Notes: generated by a model not told the origin, from the letters alone. A stretch of 64,000 nt of DNA from OLB6 sp964525565 (GCA_964525565.1 CAZGHI010000005.1:17700-81699), one strand, 5' to 3'; counted from the stretch's first letter, positions 8,593 to 19,200 are shown. Translations and numbers: made by a program.

Positions 8593-9458
8593 TCGATGTT
8601 CTGTACTTGTTCGCGAATTCGCTCCAGCTCTTCCTTCATGCCTACAACAAGCCTTGCAATCTCCGCGTCCGAGGCCTTACTACCTATCGTATTCACTTCT
8701 CGGTTCATCTCCTGCAAAAGAAAGTTCAGCTTTCTGCCCACGGCTCCGCCGCCCAAAAGATCTGATGCGTAGTGGTCAATATGACTACGTAGTCGAACGC
8801 ATTCCTCGTTAACATCAAGTTTTTCGCTGAGGAGTATTATCTCCAGTTGTAGTCGTTGTTCATCAATACCTTCATCGTTGGTGAGCTGACGAACTCTTTC
8901 TCGGAGGCGCTCCCTCTCTGCCGGAATTCGTTGCGCGCTAATCTGTTCCACCATCGTTAAAGCAGCAGAGATGTTGGTAAGGCGCTGTTGCATATCGGTG
9001 ACAAGTGCAGCGCCTTCTCGAATGCGCATTGTGTTTAAGTCTGAAATCGCAGTCGCTATCAATGGCTCGAGCTCAGCCCACACGTCAGCTTCGCCATCTG
9101 TTGTAGCATGAAAAGCAGGCGCATAATTCGCTATAGTATCAACCGAAACCTCCCCTGACAGTTGCAGTTCCTGTTGTAGCTTGCGGAGCGCTGCTACGTA
9201 AGCTCCTGCTGCGGTCACATTTACGGCAACATCGGCTTCACTGCTTGTTTCTTCGCGCCGGATATAAATATTAACGCTGCCTCGGACAATATGCTCACGA
9301 ATACATTCGCGAACCTGATGCTCCGCATAGCTCCATTCTTTTGGTATTCGTACACCTAGCTCCAGATACCTGCCATTCACGCTCTTCACTTCAATACTTG
9401 TAGGAGCACCAAGCACTGTTCCATGGGCCCTTCCATAGCCCGTCATGCTTTTTATCAT
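8589..9458 (-). CDS. yicC: YicC/YloC family endoribonuclease
   Basis: A 289-residue protein starting MIKSMTGYGRA, the hallmark of the YicC family, with the conserved KSVNGRYLELGVRIP segment. The C-terminal domain (formerly DUF1732) ends in the conserved GRKLNFLLQEMNREVNTIGSK region. Members are hexameric metal-dependent endoribonucleases involved in small-RNA or stress-linked RNA turnover. It is the first gene of the minus-strand run yicC-gmk-membrane protein-E1 and is divergent from the nucleoside phosphorylase gene. Confidence 0.94.
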   Translation of the reverse strand: MIKSMTGYGRAHGTVLGAPTSIEVKSVNGRYLELGVRIPKEWSYAEHQVRECIREHIVRGSVNIYIRREETSSEADVAVNVTAAGAYVAALRKLQQELQLSGEVSVDTIANYAPAFHATTDGEADVWAELEPLIATAISDLNTMRIREGAALVTDMQQRLTNISAALTMVEQISAQRIPAERERLRERVRQLTNDEGIDEQRLQLEIILLSEKLDVNEECVRLRSHIDHYASDLLGGGAVGRKLNFLLQEMNREVNTIGSKASDAEIARLVVGMKEELERIREQVQNIE

Positions 9459-9475
9459 GAGCGAATTTATGAGAC

Positions 9476-9496
9476 CTCTGCATTACTGGTGCAGAG
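9476..9496. promoter_or_regulatory. Hairpin/inverted repeat between divergent genes
   Basis: CTCTGCA and TGCAGAG are perfect 7-base arms with a 7-base loop, in the 66-base space between yicC and the nucleoside phosphorylase gene. It could be a shared operator or a leader hairpin; there is no T-run. Confidence 0.3.
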
Positions 9497-9524
9497 AATA
9501 CCCAATCTGTTCCATGTTTGTAGT

Positions 9525-10244
9525 ATGAGAAACACTCCATTTATTGCCGTTATCACAGGTAGTGGAATACACATCGGCGATCCTCTCGAGCCTCCAAAGT
9601 CCTTTGCATCAATACCCGGAATGCCTGTGCCTAAAGTTGGCGGACATGATGGCACTGTAGGGTTATGTACCATTGGTAATGAGCAAGCGTTGGTTATGCG
9701 CGGTAGAGTTCATCAATACGAAGGATGGTCTTCATCCGACGTATGCCAGCCTATTGAATATCTACATCAACATGGTGTTACCCACGTTGTGTTTACGAAT
9801 GCCGTGGGAGCACTTACACAGCGCGCCCACGTGGGTGCCATTGCTTGCATCACAGATATTATATCTCTTCCTTCTGAACATGGCGTGTTCCCGTCGAATG
9901 CTATTGATCATCCCTGGCGTTTGGCCACCATGCAACGCTGTCTGGATAAGGGGCTAGGCTTAATGGAGGGAACGTACGTCCAGGTGTTAGGTCCGCAATA
10001 CGAAACCCGTGCCGAGGTTCGCATGCACCGGCACCTTGGAGCCGATTTTATTGGCATGAGCACGGGAACAGAGATTCGCTATGCAGCAAATAGGGGTATG
10101 AAATGCATTATACTATCCGTTGTAACAAACGTTCTTTCTGATGTGCTCGTGAGCAAGCTTGACCATAGCGATGTTGTATCATCTGCCTATCTGGCAAGCA
10201 AGCGTTTATACACTGTTGTTGAAGCCGCTATTTTTGCGGCATGA
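9525..10244 (+). CDS. Purine nucleoside phosphorylase / methylthioadenosine phosphorylase family protein
   Basis: A 239-residue protein of the trimeric PNP/MTAP family. The phosphate-binding loop TGSGIHIGD is near the N-terminus, GRVHQYEG supplies a conserved catalytic-region His, the purine-site stretch GPQYETRAEVRM is present, and GMSTGTEI is the conserved Met/Glu-type segment. It would split purine nucleosides or methylthioadenosine with phosphate in salvage; sequence alone does not settle the substrate. ATG at 9525 gives the usual N-terminus, whereas the in-frame extension to 9423 would overlap yicC and is unlikely. The stop codon overlaps the start of the next lipoprotein gene by 4 bases. 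It heads a five-gene plus-strand run reaching rqcH. Confidence 0.88.
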   Translation: MRNTPFIAVITGSGIHIGDPLEPPKSFASIPGMPVPKVGGHDGTVGLCTIGNEQALVMRGRVHQYEGWSSSDVCQPIEYLHQHGVTHVVFTNAVGALTQRAHVGAIACITDIISLPSEHGVFPSNAIDHPWRLATMQRCLDKGLGLMEGTYVQVLGPQYETRAEVRMHRHLGADFIGMSTGTEIRYAANRGMKCIILSVVTNVLSDVLVSKLDHSDVVSSAYLASKRLYTVVEAAIFAA

Positions 10245-11068
10245 ACTCATGCCGACGTTCTCCTCGTTTAATCGCCCTTGCATGTGTGCTTTGCGCACTG
10301 ACTGCAGTGTCTTGCCTAAAAACCCAAAAAAGCGAGTTTGTGCGTTCTGGCAAGGCTCTGCGTGTTGATGAGCCAATCTACAAGCTGCGTGCAGTGAAGC
10401 TTACTGATGGAACGGTAAAGGTAAGTTTTGTAGGATCTCCGACACTGAGAACGACCGGGCGTTTCGTAAAGTATGTCGAGGCCGCATTCGGTCCGACCGA
10501 GGATTCCATGAACGACATCGTGACTTTTAGCCTTAGCACTGCAGGTGCACCCGGCGTTGACGAAACGATACACCTTATTGGTTCCGCTGCCTGGGACACA
10601 AAGGCCGCCATTGCAAGCACAAGCTGCTGGGCCGATGTTTCAGTTGTAACACCGGACGAACATCTCATTTTCAGAACTCATCTTGAGTATCAGCAGGTTG
10701 ATCCAATGGAACTGGAACCATATTCGATAGCTGTAAACGATACCACACTCGAGATTGGGGTGATTGCCAAACGCATTTTTGTTCCCCCCGGCGAGTACCT
10801 TCCGTCGTCTGAAACATTTCGCGTGATCATCTCCGATAATAATGGTACCGTTGTGTACCGTTCTGATTACGAAAAAAATTTCCTCCAGTTCATTTCAACT
10901 GTAGAACCACAAGGTGCTAATCAGATGCATCGTTACGTGATGGCGTGGAACGGACAATCCATTCACGGAGATCATGTACCCTCAGGCACGTATCACGCAG
11001 AGTTAATGATTCCGGCGTTTCCGCGCCCGTATAAAGCAACAACAACCATTTCGTGGCCGCCACGATAG
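10241..11068 (+). CDS. Lipoprotein with BsuPI-like C-terminal domain
   Basis: A 275-residue protein with a lipoprotein signal ending at Cys25 (TAVSC). The middle is beta-rich and unrecognised. From about residue 185 to the end (the SSETFRVIISDNNGTVVYRS region, a W-x-G turn, then VPSGTYHAEL) resembles the BsuPI (intracellular protease inhibitor) domain, which has an immunoglobulin-like fold and is common in uncharacterised lipoproteins. Inhibitor activity should not be assumed. It overlaps the upstream phosphorylase gene by 4 bases and ends 6 bases before ribD, so it sits inside an operon of otherwise unrelated enzymes. The LspA needed to process it is encoded at 33940-34566. Confidence 0.75.
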   Translation: MNSCRRSPRLIALACVLCALTAVSCLKTQKSEFVRSGKALRVDEPIYKLRAVKLTDGTVKVSFVGSPTLRTTGRFVKYVEAAFGPTEDSMNDIVTFSLSTAGAPGVDETIHLIGSAAWDTKAAIASTSCWADVSVVTPDEHLIFRTHLEYQQVDPMELEPYSIAVNDTTLEIGVIAKRIFVPPGEYLPSSETFRVIISDNNGTVVYRSDYEKNFLQFISTVEPQGANQMHRYVMAWNGQSIHGDHVPSGTYHAELMIPAFPRPYKATTTISWPPR

Positions 11069-11074
11069 TGGCAC

Positions 11075-12118
11075 ATGCCGGATGATCTGATGCAGAATAC
11101 CGACGATGCATTCCTTGCTCACGCAATAGCATTGGCAAAAAAAGGCACCGGTTTCGTAAGCCCGAATCCCCTCGTGGGTGCCGTGATTGTGGACAATAAT
11201 CGCATTGTCGCTGAAGGGTGGCATGCTCGATACGGCGACCGTCATGCTGAAGTCATGGCACTGAACGCCTATCAGGGAACGCCAGATCAACATACAACCA
11301 TGTATGTTACGCTGGAGCCATGCAACCACTACGGCAAGCAACCACCGTGCACCGACGCAATCATTCGTTCCGGAGTGAGGAATCTTGTTGTGGGTATGCG
11401 TGACCCAAATCCAAAGGTAAAAGGGGGGGGCATTGACCGACTTGTTGCAGCGGGTATTCATGTACGAGTCTATGAAGGTAGTCTCCTACGTGAACTCCGG
11501 TGGCTATATCGCATGTGGTCACATGCCGTTATCAACGGTACACCGTATTTGATTGTGAAAATTGCACAGAGCATCGACGGTGTGATGGCACCAAAGGAAA
11601 ACCAAACAGAGCAGTTAACAGGAAATGGAGCACAAAAAATTGTCCACACCCTCCGCAGCGAAGTTGATGCCGTGCTTGTGGGCATGTCAACTGTCCGTAC
11701 GGACAACCCAAGACTTAGCGTAAGGTTTGCATCCGGAAGAGATCCGGTTCGCATCGTGGTTACCCAACATGCCGAACTTCCACCGGAGAGCTACCTCGCA
11801 AAAACGCGCCACGAACTTCAAACGCACCTTGTAACGATTAACACAGATGTGCCTTCGGCGCACGACGATTTTGCGTCCACTATGCGCTCGCTATATACCA
11901 ACTATGGAATCACAAGCGTCTTGAGCGAATCTGGTCCACACTTTACATCGTGGCTTTTGCGCAACCATATGGTCCAAGAACTGCATGTTCACGTTGCCCC
12001 AATCCTTTGCGGACGAGGACGGCGCGCCGTGTTTGGTCGTACACATTGGAAACTCTACGAAACGCAAACGGTTGGACCCGACGTTCTGATAACCTACCTC
12101 CCATTGTATAGCAGTTAA
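11075..12118 (+). CDS. ribD: Bifunctional riboflavin deaminase/reductase
   Basis: A 347-residue protein. The N-terminal zinc deaminase domain has HAE (His57, Glu59) and the PC...PPC pair (Cys83, Cys92), as expected for diaminohydroxyphosphoribosylaminopyrimidine deaminase. The C-terminal part (from about residue 145; KIAQSIDGVMA, TVRTDNPRLSVR) is the NADPH-dependent 5-amino-6-ribosylaminouracil reductase. It performs the second and third steps of riboflavin synthesis. ribH, the lumazine synthase, is encoded separately at 45171-45665, so the pathway is dispersed. A G8 run lies at 11423-11430 in the coding strand. No FMN riboswitch is visible upstream, and spacing to the preceding gene is only 6 bases. 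Confidence 0.95.
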   Translation: MPDDLMQNTDDAFLAHAIALAKKGTGFVSPNPLVGAVIVDNNRIVAEGWHARYGDRHAEVMALNAYQGTPDQHTTMYVTLEPCNHYGKQPPCTDAIIRSGVRNLVVGMRDPNPKVKGGGIDRLVAAGIHVRVYEGSLLRELRWLYRMWSHAVINGTPYLIVKIAQSIDGVMAPKENQTEQLTGNGAQKIVHTLRSEVDAVLVGMSTVRTDNPRLSVRFASGRDPVRIVVTQHAELPPESYLAKTRHELQTHLVTINTDVPSAHDDFASTMRSLYTNYGITSVLSESGPHFTSWLLRNHMVQELHVHVAPILCGRGRRAVFGRTHWKLYETQTVGPDVLITYLPLYSS

Positions 12119-12121
12119 CCT

Positions 12122-14833
12122 ATGCGAGCACTTTTACTCTACTTAGTCACCGGATGTGCCGTGTATGGACAGAATCTTAATGATCTATCACGTGAAGCGC
12201 TGAGGCACCTGGGCATGAACATCCATGACCTATCCATGCCAGCCGACTGGTTGCCGTCAGACCCCCATCGTGTAAAGTTTCACGACACACTGTTTCTACA
12301 GCCACTGCAAGCGGTTTCCATAGCAGAGCGATTAGCTACAGAAGCCCGCGAACTAACAACCAGAGCTGATCAACGGCTGTTTTCTGACCTATTTCTCTTG
12401 CTTGAATTGGGCTATTCGGTAGCTCCACTTACCGCATTGGAAACGTCAGATGACCCAGTGCCACTTACAACTCCGACCGGAGAATCGGCAGACGTTACAG
12501 ATCACGGCACACACATACTCGTACAGCGTATCCTTTCGCGCATGAAGGCTACGCAGACTGCAGTGTTGCGTTGTAGGGAGCGGTATCGGAACATGCCTAT
12601 GATCGAGCAGATTGCCGACTCTGTTTGGATGACATCGAATGATGATCCTTCCACTTCGCTCTTTACTGCCTACCAACACGAACGGAAGGAAGCTGACCAA
12701 GTTGCTGCATTTGCCGATCTCGCTCAACCGGCATGGTTCGAGGATGGGTTCCGATCGGGTGCTGAACTATACTTGACTTTGTTCTCAATTGTTGGGTCAG
12801 CCATTGCCAATCCGGAGGCCATCGGATCTGCACCAGCCGTTCAGATTCTGGACACTCCAGTTGGCCGCATTGCAATCGGAACCCGCGGCCCCGATGTGTT
12901 CGAAGGAGACTTTGCTTTAATCTTCGATCCTGGTGGTAACGATATTTATCGCATTGGACCAACTGACCGAAGTGGCGTTCGTACTCATGCCGTTCGCTGT
13001 ATCATTGATTTGGGTGGTAACGATATCTACCTGGGTGGCAACTACACCTTGGGATGTGGTTTCTTTGGCATTGGTATCGTCATCGATGCCCGCGGGAACG
13101 ATTTCTACAATAGTGGCGACTTTAGTCAAGGATGCGGCATCTTCGGCGTTGGCATACTTCACGACGTTCAGGGAAACGACACCTATGTTGCCGGCCACAA
13201 CGCACAGGCTGCAGGAATGTTTGGTGTTGGGTTGCTCCTGGACAACGAAGGTAACGACTCGTATTCATGTTATAGCCAAGCTCAGGCATTTGGTGGCACA
13301 CGCGGAGCTGGCATCCTTCTTGACGCAGATGGCAACGACTCGTACATTGCTCGCAGTCCCGTTGTTGATAAACTTCGCTACGACGACCACTTTACAACCT
13401 TCTCTCAGGGTGCAGCACTTGGAATGCGCCCATATGCTTCAGGGGGCATCGCAATTCTCAATGATGTAGGCGGAAACGACTACTATGCGTGTGATATTTT
13501 CGGACAGGGAACGGCCTACTGGTACGGATTGGGCGCTCTTTTGGACAATGCCGGATCTGACCGATACTTAGCCCACCAATATGCACAAGGTAGCGGAGTG
13601 CATCTCGCAACCGGCATACTTGTTGACAGTAGCGGCAACGATGTGTACGTGTCGCATGGTGTTAGTCAGGGCTGCGGACATGATGTTGCAACTGGCTTAC
13701 TCTACGACATATCGGGTAATGACAACTATGTAGTTGAAAGTCTGAGCCTCGGCGGCGGTAATGCCAATGCAGTATCTCTCTTTTTTGATCAAATTGGAAA
13801 CGATTCCTATAGCATCGGGGACACAACCAACACTCTTGGCTACTCTGACTTTCGCAGATGGTCTGGCATGATTGGAGTGTTCCATGACGGTGGTGGGACT
13901 GACCGACACACAGACCTTCGGAAGAACAACAGTATTTCGGTTAAGTCAACATATGGCGTGTTTGTCGATACGGAATCGAAACAGACCAGCGCTCGTTCAC
14001 CTCTGTCCACCACGGCACCGACCGAACCAGGCTCCGCTGTGGTGCTATCACAATCATTCGATAGTTTGTTCATTCAAGCCTCAGCTGCCCCGCTCCGCTA
14101 TCAGCCTGCCGTAGAACCTGCCCGCAATGCACTGGTTGCTATGGGAACAGCAATCCTTGACAGTATGTGGAAGCATATGACTACCAAGATGCCAAGAGAG
14201 CGTCTCACACTTGAGTATGTACTACCGAAGATGCATGCTGCATTTCCGGAACAGGTTGATTCATTCCTCATTCGTTGCCTGAACGATTCCGATCCTACTC
14301 GGGTGAGCCATGCATGTACTATAGCAGCTCTTAGCAAGAGTAAAGGTTGTGTGCCATCTCTGCTTGCACTAACGTTTAGTGAAACGTGGCGTACTCGTCG
14401 GATGGCAGCCTTGGCCCTGGGGCAAATCGGAAGTAGTAGTGCCCTGCCACGTCTCCGCAGGCTGGCCAAAGACGCACACCCATACGTTCGTGCACGTGCA
14501 GGTTATGCTCTCGGCATTTCCGATTCAACCTCTCCACTTACAAGCTACTTTGAACTACTAACCGATGGAGAGCAGATTGTTCGCAATACAACTGTTGAGG
14601 GATTAGCTCGTGGCATTCGCAGACCAATGGCAGAGTTGATTGCGTTTTGGAAACGAGGCAAAACACATGCAGACAGGATGACGATGGCTCGACTACTCCC
14701 CTGTGCAGAAGCATCGCCACAAAACATAAAAGCATTCTCGTTATGGTTGAACTCTGCATCTACCGACTGGAAGAGTGCCTTTCGCCTTATCATCCCGTCG
14801 GTTGCACCTGAGTGGAACACGTTCGTTCGGTAA
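12122..14833 (+). CDS. Exported protein with 12 GNDxY solenoid-like repeats and a C-terminal HEAT-like region
   Basis: I do not recognise the whole protein. It has 903 residues: a short signal-like N-terminus (residues 1-17), a helical region to about 260, then twelve copies of a 26-27-residue unit (residues 269-596) with core D-x-x-G-N-D-x-Y followed by a Gly/Gln-rich stretch and a hydrophobic G-I-L strand. The regular period and small/hydrophobic alternation suggest a beta-solenoid, and the D/N-rich turns could bind Ca2+. Residues about 650-900 contain HEAT-like helical repeats (SDPTRVSHACTIAAL, WRTRRMAALALGQIG, HPYVRARAGYALG). No T9SS sorting domain is seen. It lies 3 bases after ribD and 2 bases before rqcH. 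The role is unknown; a periplasmic or surface scaffold is a guess. Confidence 0.8.
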   Translation: MRALLLYLVTGCAVYGQNLNDLSREALRHLGMNIHDLSMPADWLPSDPHRVKFHDTLFLQPLQAVSIAERLATEARELTTRADQRLFSDLFLLLELGYSVAPLTALETSDDPVPLTTPTGESADVTDHGTHILVQRILSRMKATQTAVLRCRERYRNMPMIEQIADSVWMTSNDDPSTSLFTAYQHERKEADQVAAFADLAQPAWFEDGFRSGAELYLTLFSIVGSAIANPEAIGSAPAVQILDTPVGRIAIGTRGPDVFEGDFALIFDPGGNDIYRIGPTDRSGVRTHAVRCIIDLGGNDIYLGGNYTLGCGFFGIGIVIDARGNDFYNSGDFSQGCGIFGVGILHDVQGNDTYVAGHNAQAAGMFGVGLLLDNEGNDSYSCYSQAQAFGGTRGAGILLDADGNDSYIARSPVVDKLRYDDHFTTFSQGAALGMRPYASGGIAILNDVGGNDYYACDIFGQGTAYWYGLGALLDNAGSDRYLAHQYAQGSGVHLATGILVDSSGNDVYVSHGVSQGCGHDVATGLLYDISGNDNYVVESLSLGGGNANAVSLFFDQIGNDSYSIGDTTNTLGYSDFRRWSGMIGVFHDGGGTDRHTDLRKNNSISVKSTYGVFVDTESKQTSARSPLSTTAPTEPGSAVVLSQSFDSLFIQASAAPLRYQPAVEPARNALVAMGTAILDSMWKHMTTKMPRERLTLEYVLPKMHAAFPEQVDSFLIRCLNDSDPTRVSHACTIAALSKSKGCVPSLLALTFSETWRTRRMAALALGQIGSSSALPRLRRLAKDAHPYVRARAGYALGISDSTSPLTSYFELLTDGEQIVRNTTVEGLARGIRRPMAELIAFWKRGKTHADRMTMARLLPCAEASPQNIKAFSLWLNSASTDWKSAFRLIIPSVAPEWNTFVR
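12926..13909 (+). repeat. Twelve protein-level tandem repeats (DxxGNDxY, period 26-27 residues)
   Basis: Copies begin DPGGND, DLGGND, DARGND, DVQGND, DNEGND, DADGND, DVGGND, DNAGSD, DSSGND, DISGND, DQIGND and DGGGTD. The copies are diverged at DNA level, so the array is old rather than a recent expansion. The sixth interval is longer (about 45 residues), breaking the regular spacing. Confidence 0.85.
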
Positions 14834-14835
14834 TA

Positions 14836-16287
14836 ATGATTAGGCATCAACTCACGCTTGAACTCATTGCGCGCGAACTACACAAGCAAATTGCCGGGTC
14901 GGTACTTACTCAGGCATGGATGCAAGAAAAAAATGCCTGTACACTTGAGTTCCAGACTACCGACAAATCACGAGTTTTTGTGCGCATAAATGTTGACCAT
15001 GAATATGGTACGATTACGGCTTCTCATAACGAGACCAGGGCTAGGAAGAATTCGATTGATGTATTCAATATCCTCATTGGGTCAACAGTCCACTACATTG
15101 TTTGTCAAGCTACCGACCGGATTGTAACCTTTGTATTCGATGCTTATGTACTCCATTGTTGCATGTTTTCGGCCGGAGCAGGAAATGTTGTTGTCTGTAA
15201 TGGTGACTCTGTTATAGATGCTCTCCATAAAAAGAAAGACACTATCGGCACAGAATTCCGCATTGCAGGCCAACCTCTGCAGCTCGGCCCTCATCTTTCT
15301 ACCATAGGTGATACTGCGGAAAACATCATTTCTACTGTTTTGTCGGCTACAACCTTCTATATTCTCGAGAATAACAGCCGTATAGTTTTTAGTGCTGTTC
15401 AGCTACCGGGCTATAACGTTATCGAAGAAGGTACAGATCTCTTTACTATACTCCGGCGCGCTGTTGCCTTAAAGAAGAGCATCAACAGTGAGCAAAAAGC
15501 AATATCGTCTGCAACAAAGCTTGTACGATCGGAACTTCAGCGGCTGCGGCGTTCTCTCGCGGAAGTCGTCCGTGCCGAGGAGCAAGGAGAAACAGCGGAG
15601 CACCTCCGTTACATTGCCAATGCATTGATGAGTCTGCCAATGGCTAACGTGGCAGGCCGTCGCGAAGTGATGCTCACATTAGAAAACGGTACAACGCATT
15701 TGCAAGCGCTTGATCCCACACTGACGATTATCCAAAATGCCGAGAAATTCTTTAATAAGGCTCGCAAGGCACCGTTAGCGGCGCAGAATAGACTCCGTCG
15801 GAAGATGGATCTTGAGAAACGAATTCACGAACTGGAACAACAGATTGCACAACCGGTTGTTCATCGTAAAGAGAATACCATGAAACAGGATAAGGGATCC
15901 CCACAGTTTCGAACCTTTGTGCTGAATGAGGGATATACTGTATTTGTTGGTAGAAATAGCGCAAACAACGATATGCTCACAATGAAGTTTGCAAAACAGA
16001 ATGACTACTGGTTTCATGTACGCGGTCAGAGCGGCTCGCATTGCGTACTACGTTCATCGGTAGGAAATGTAAAGCCCCCTAAACATATTATTGAGCAGAC
16101 AGCAGCAATCGCAGCGTATTATTCATCTGCAAGGAATGCGGGTTGGGTTCCGGTTGTCTTTACCTTGCGCAAGTACGTGCGCAAACCAAAGGGAGCGAGT
16201 GTAGGTGCCGTAACGCTCGAGCGCGAGGAAGTAATCATGGTTAAACCAGGAATACCTTCCGGATTAAACAACGATCCTGATGTCTAA
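14836..16287 (+). CDS. rqcH: RqcH/NFACT family ribosome quality-control protein
   Basis: A 483-residue protein. The N-terminal NFACT-N domain is followed by a coiled-coil middle region rich in Lys/Arg/Glu (about residues 215-345). The C-terminal NFACT-R domain (TVFVGRNSANNDMLT, DYWFHVRGQSGSHCV, RKYVRKPKGASVGAV) covers about residues 360-470. RqcH binds obstructed 50S subunits and recruits tRNA-Ala to add alanine tails to stalled nascent chains. Compared with the roughly 570-residue Bacillus protein it is short, mostly in the N-terminal half. ATG at 14836 follows the upstream stop by 2 bases and matches the usual start; an ATG at 14812 would overlap the upstream gene. Its last 4 bases overlap the convergent BNR gene. 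Confidence 0.9.
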   Translation: MIRHQLTLELIARELHKQIAGSVLTQAWMQEKNACTLEFQTTDKSRVFVRINVDHEYGTITASHNETRARKNSIDVFNILIGSTVHYIVCQATDRIVTFVFDAYVLHCCMFSAGAGNVVVCNGDSVIDALHKKKDTIGTEFRIAGQPLQLGPHLSTIGDTAENIISTVLSATTFYILENNSRIVFSAVQLPGYNVIEEGTDLFTILRRAVALKKSINSEQKAISSATKLVRSELQRLRRSLAEVVRAEEQGETAEHLRYIANALMSLPMANVAGRREVMLTLENGTTHLQALDPTLTIIQNAEKFFNKARKAPLAAQNRLRRKMDLEKRIHELEQQIAQPVVHRKENTMKQDKGSPQFRTFVLNEGYTVFVGRNSANNDMLTMKFAKQNDYWFHVRGQSGSHCVLRSSVGNVKPPKHIIEQTAAIAAYYSSARNAGWVPVVFTLRKYVRKPKGASVGAVTLEREEVIMVKPGIPSGLNNDPDV

Positions 16288-19200
16288 TGCAGAATTGGAA
16301 TTGTATATGCCCTGGAATTCACATAGAGTATGTACAATCCATCAGGAAGGTGGCTGGTTTGAATAATACTTTCCTTAGCTAACACCGGCTGCTGCCACAC
16401 GGTGCGCCCTACCATATCAACAAGCTTGATAAATGAGTTCGTCGGCAGGTTTCGTATGCGAAGGTGCTCGTTGGCGGGTAATGGCGCTATCATCACTGCA
16501 TCCGAAGTTTCACCAACCGTTACCGGACCTCCATCTACGGAGACACAAAACATGGAGCTTGTTGTCACGGACTCGGTATTCCTGAAAACCACCACTTGTG
16601 TACCTACATCAAAGTGGTGTGAAGCCCGCACAAGCTCCCAGTTTGAATTCGTCCTGAACAGATTCTTTCGCCACAAGCGGAAAACTCTGCGTGTAGCATC
16701 GTCCCAACCTATTAATCCCTTCGTATCAAAGGCAAGGTTTGTGACGGTGCGTTCCTCTGGTATCATCGTCTGAACAACATAGTACCGCCCCGAAAGTATC
16801 GTGGTTTCCGAGATGTTTGCAGGCGGTGAGGTGTTAATTCGTGAAACCAGAACAATAGAGTCTGCATCGGTTTCCTGACATTGAACAGAAATACCAAGAT
16901 CACCAAAGATTCTGTCACCGGATAGCGGTGGTTGAAAGAGCTTGCTGAGGCCTGGACCGAAACAGATGTCCGAGATCGCTCGCATTGCACCACCACTCAG
17001 TTCGGCAGTGTTCTCTCGAGCAACATCGTATAGTTCGTTACCTCCTGTTTCGTTGCACTGATACCACGCTAGCAACCGTACATCGTCAGGATCTGCAGGA
17101 TGGAACATCGTTTCGCGAATCTCACGATCAGAAAGGGTAGCGTTGTAAAAGCGCACTTCGTCAACGTCAGCATGAAGATTTCTTCCAGGCCAATGGTAGT
17201 ATGTTCCGAGTGTAAAGTCCAGCGAACCCAGATCCTGTGCTTCCAGGCGGAGCACATCACGAGCTGCTGCACCATTAACCATCAGGGTAACACCATCCGG
17301 ATCAACAGCCATTGCAACATGATTCCATTCATCGGGAATAAGGTGTAGCCCACTTCGCCACTGCCAACGACCGTTTTTCCATAAGTAACCAACTTCGTTG
17401 CTATCACCGGAAATTTGCAGGCCAATTTCACCCTGTTGTGGTCCAACAACAGTAGTGCAGAAAATCGCACTAAAAAGTGGTTGGATCCCATGGGGTTTAA
17501 CCCATGCAGTAAAGGTGAAGGTGTTTGAGTAACCGGTAAACGAACCAATCGATACAAAGTCGTTTGTATCTGTCAAACGGACGCAATTGCCCGGGTAAGA
17601 TGATGTCACGTCGCATTCAGATGGAAGGACAACGACAGTCCCACTCCGGACAACGGAATCACGATCACTTCCTCTTCCAACAACCAAGCGCACGGTATAT
17701 ACACCTGGATTGGGATACCGAACGTTGGGCTGTATATCGGTACTTGTGTACGGTACCCCTCCCTCGAAGGTCCAACGTCGCCAATAGTCTGCAACAAACT
17801 GGCCATTGGTTCTGTCAGTAAACACAATGGGAGTATTGTAGCATCGTAACGTATCTGTTGACTGAGAAAATCGTGCGATTAGCTTTGTTTGAACATCTAG
17901 CGGAACCTCCCAAATTCCTCGTGTGGTGCCGGCCCGTACAATGCCCGCTATATGATCGACATGAATGTAGTGAACGTGACATGTGGGCAGGTCATTCCCG
18001 TACACCTTCCATTCTGCATCTCCACTATCAAGAGAAAACACCCCCATTGCTGTACCAGCAAACAACATCTCGGAGCCTGCAACAGTAGCTAAGCAATACA
18101 CAGGAGCGGAGAGAAGACCGTGACTAACATCCGTCCAAGATGAACCGCTATCTTCTGTTTTCAACACTTTTACATTCTGTTGTCCCCCCCCGAAGGCAAG
18201 CCATAAAACTGCTGAATTGCTCCAATCAAACGCTACATCTATTACTCTGGCCCCGAACGTAAGAGAATCGGGAGGGGTAATGTTCTTCCATGTTTTTCCA
18301 TCATCATCGGACAACCACAGCGCTGCGTCGGCAAGTGCCGCCATGATGGTCGGATTTGATGGGGCATACCGCACATGTGTTATCGAGCCTGTAAATGTAT
18401 GGAGCGTTTCCCAACTCTCTGCATTGTTATGCGTGCGAACTACAGAGGGACCGGCATGGTCCGCTGCAAGTATTGTGTACGTTTTCTCGGGATGAAAGGC
18501 TACATTGCTAAACGGTAAATACCCCAGATCAATACCAAGCTCGCGGGTAGTTGGAGAGCGCAATCTGTTGCTGCTGCGTTTGCCCCGTACGCTTGTCCAC
18601 GGTTTAGCGTAGATCCATTGCGTGTCGTCGGGGTTTACGTCGGCCATCATAGCATCTGCACCAGACCATGGGTACCAGCCACCTGAGAATCCTCGATTGT
18701 CGTAAACGGCATCGTCACGGATAAAGATGGGTAGGTGATATGCACCGATCGTCATAACGTTTGTACCCGGAACCTGACCGAATCCCCAAACCTCAACAGC
18801 ACAGATTCCTTCACTTCGGTCTGCAAATGTTCTGCCATTATCGGTTGTTAGCTGAAGACCGCCATCCGTTGCTATCCACGAACGTCCATTCACGATTAAC
18901 GCATTTTGCACATCGTAATGAATCGGTGCTGTACCTTTCCAAGAACGGCCACCATCCGTTGAGAAATAAGGAAAGATGCCACCGGCAACCATGTGTGATG
19001 TATCCGTATTGGACACGGCAAAGGCCATATCCCATGTAACCTGCCCAAGACCCAAGCCTTGCGGATCGTAGTCAAAGAGATTCGGTGTGTCAGCCGTTGG
19101 CAATTGCGGTCCTTCTTCTCCGCAGCACACTCGTTGAAAAGTGTTTCCGGAGTCGGTGCTCTTGTACAGTCCCCATACTCCCCCAACCGAATCCCGTTTT

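Noticed and set aside
11000..11080. FMN riboswitch upstream of ribD
   Set aside because: Only 6 bases separate ribD from the preceding gene and no conserved RFN-element sequence is visible; the same holds for ribH.
12933..13469. 178-codon plus-strand open frame inside the GNDxY repeat gene
   Set aside because: It is an out-of-frame shadow of the repeat array; composition is dominated by Thr/Val/Ala with no family features.
12926..13909. Regular repeat considered as a CRISPR or satellite array
   Set aside because: DNA copies are diverged and the regularity is at protein level within one long gene.
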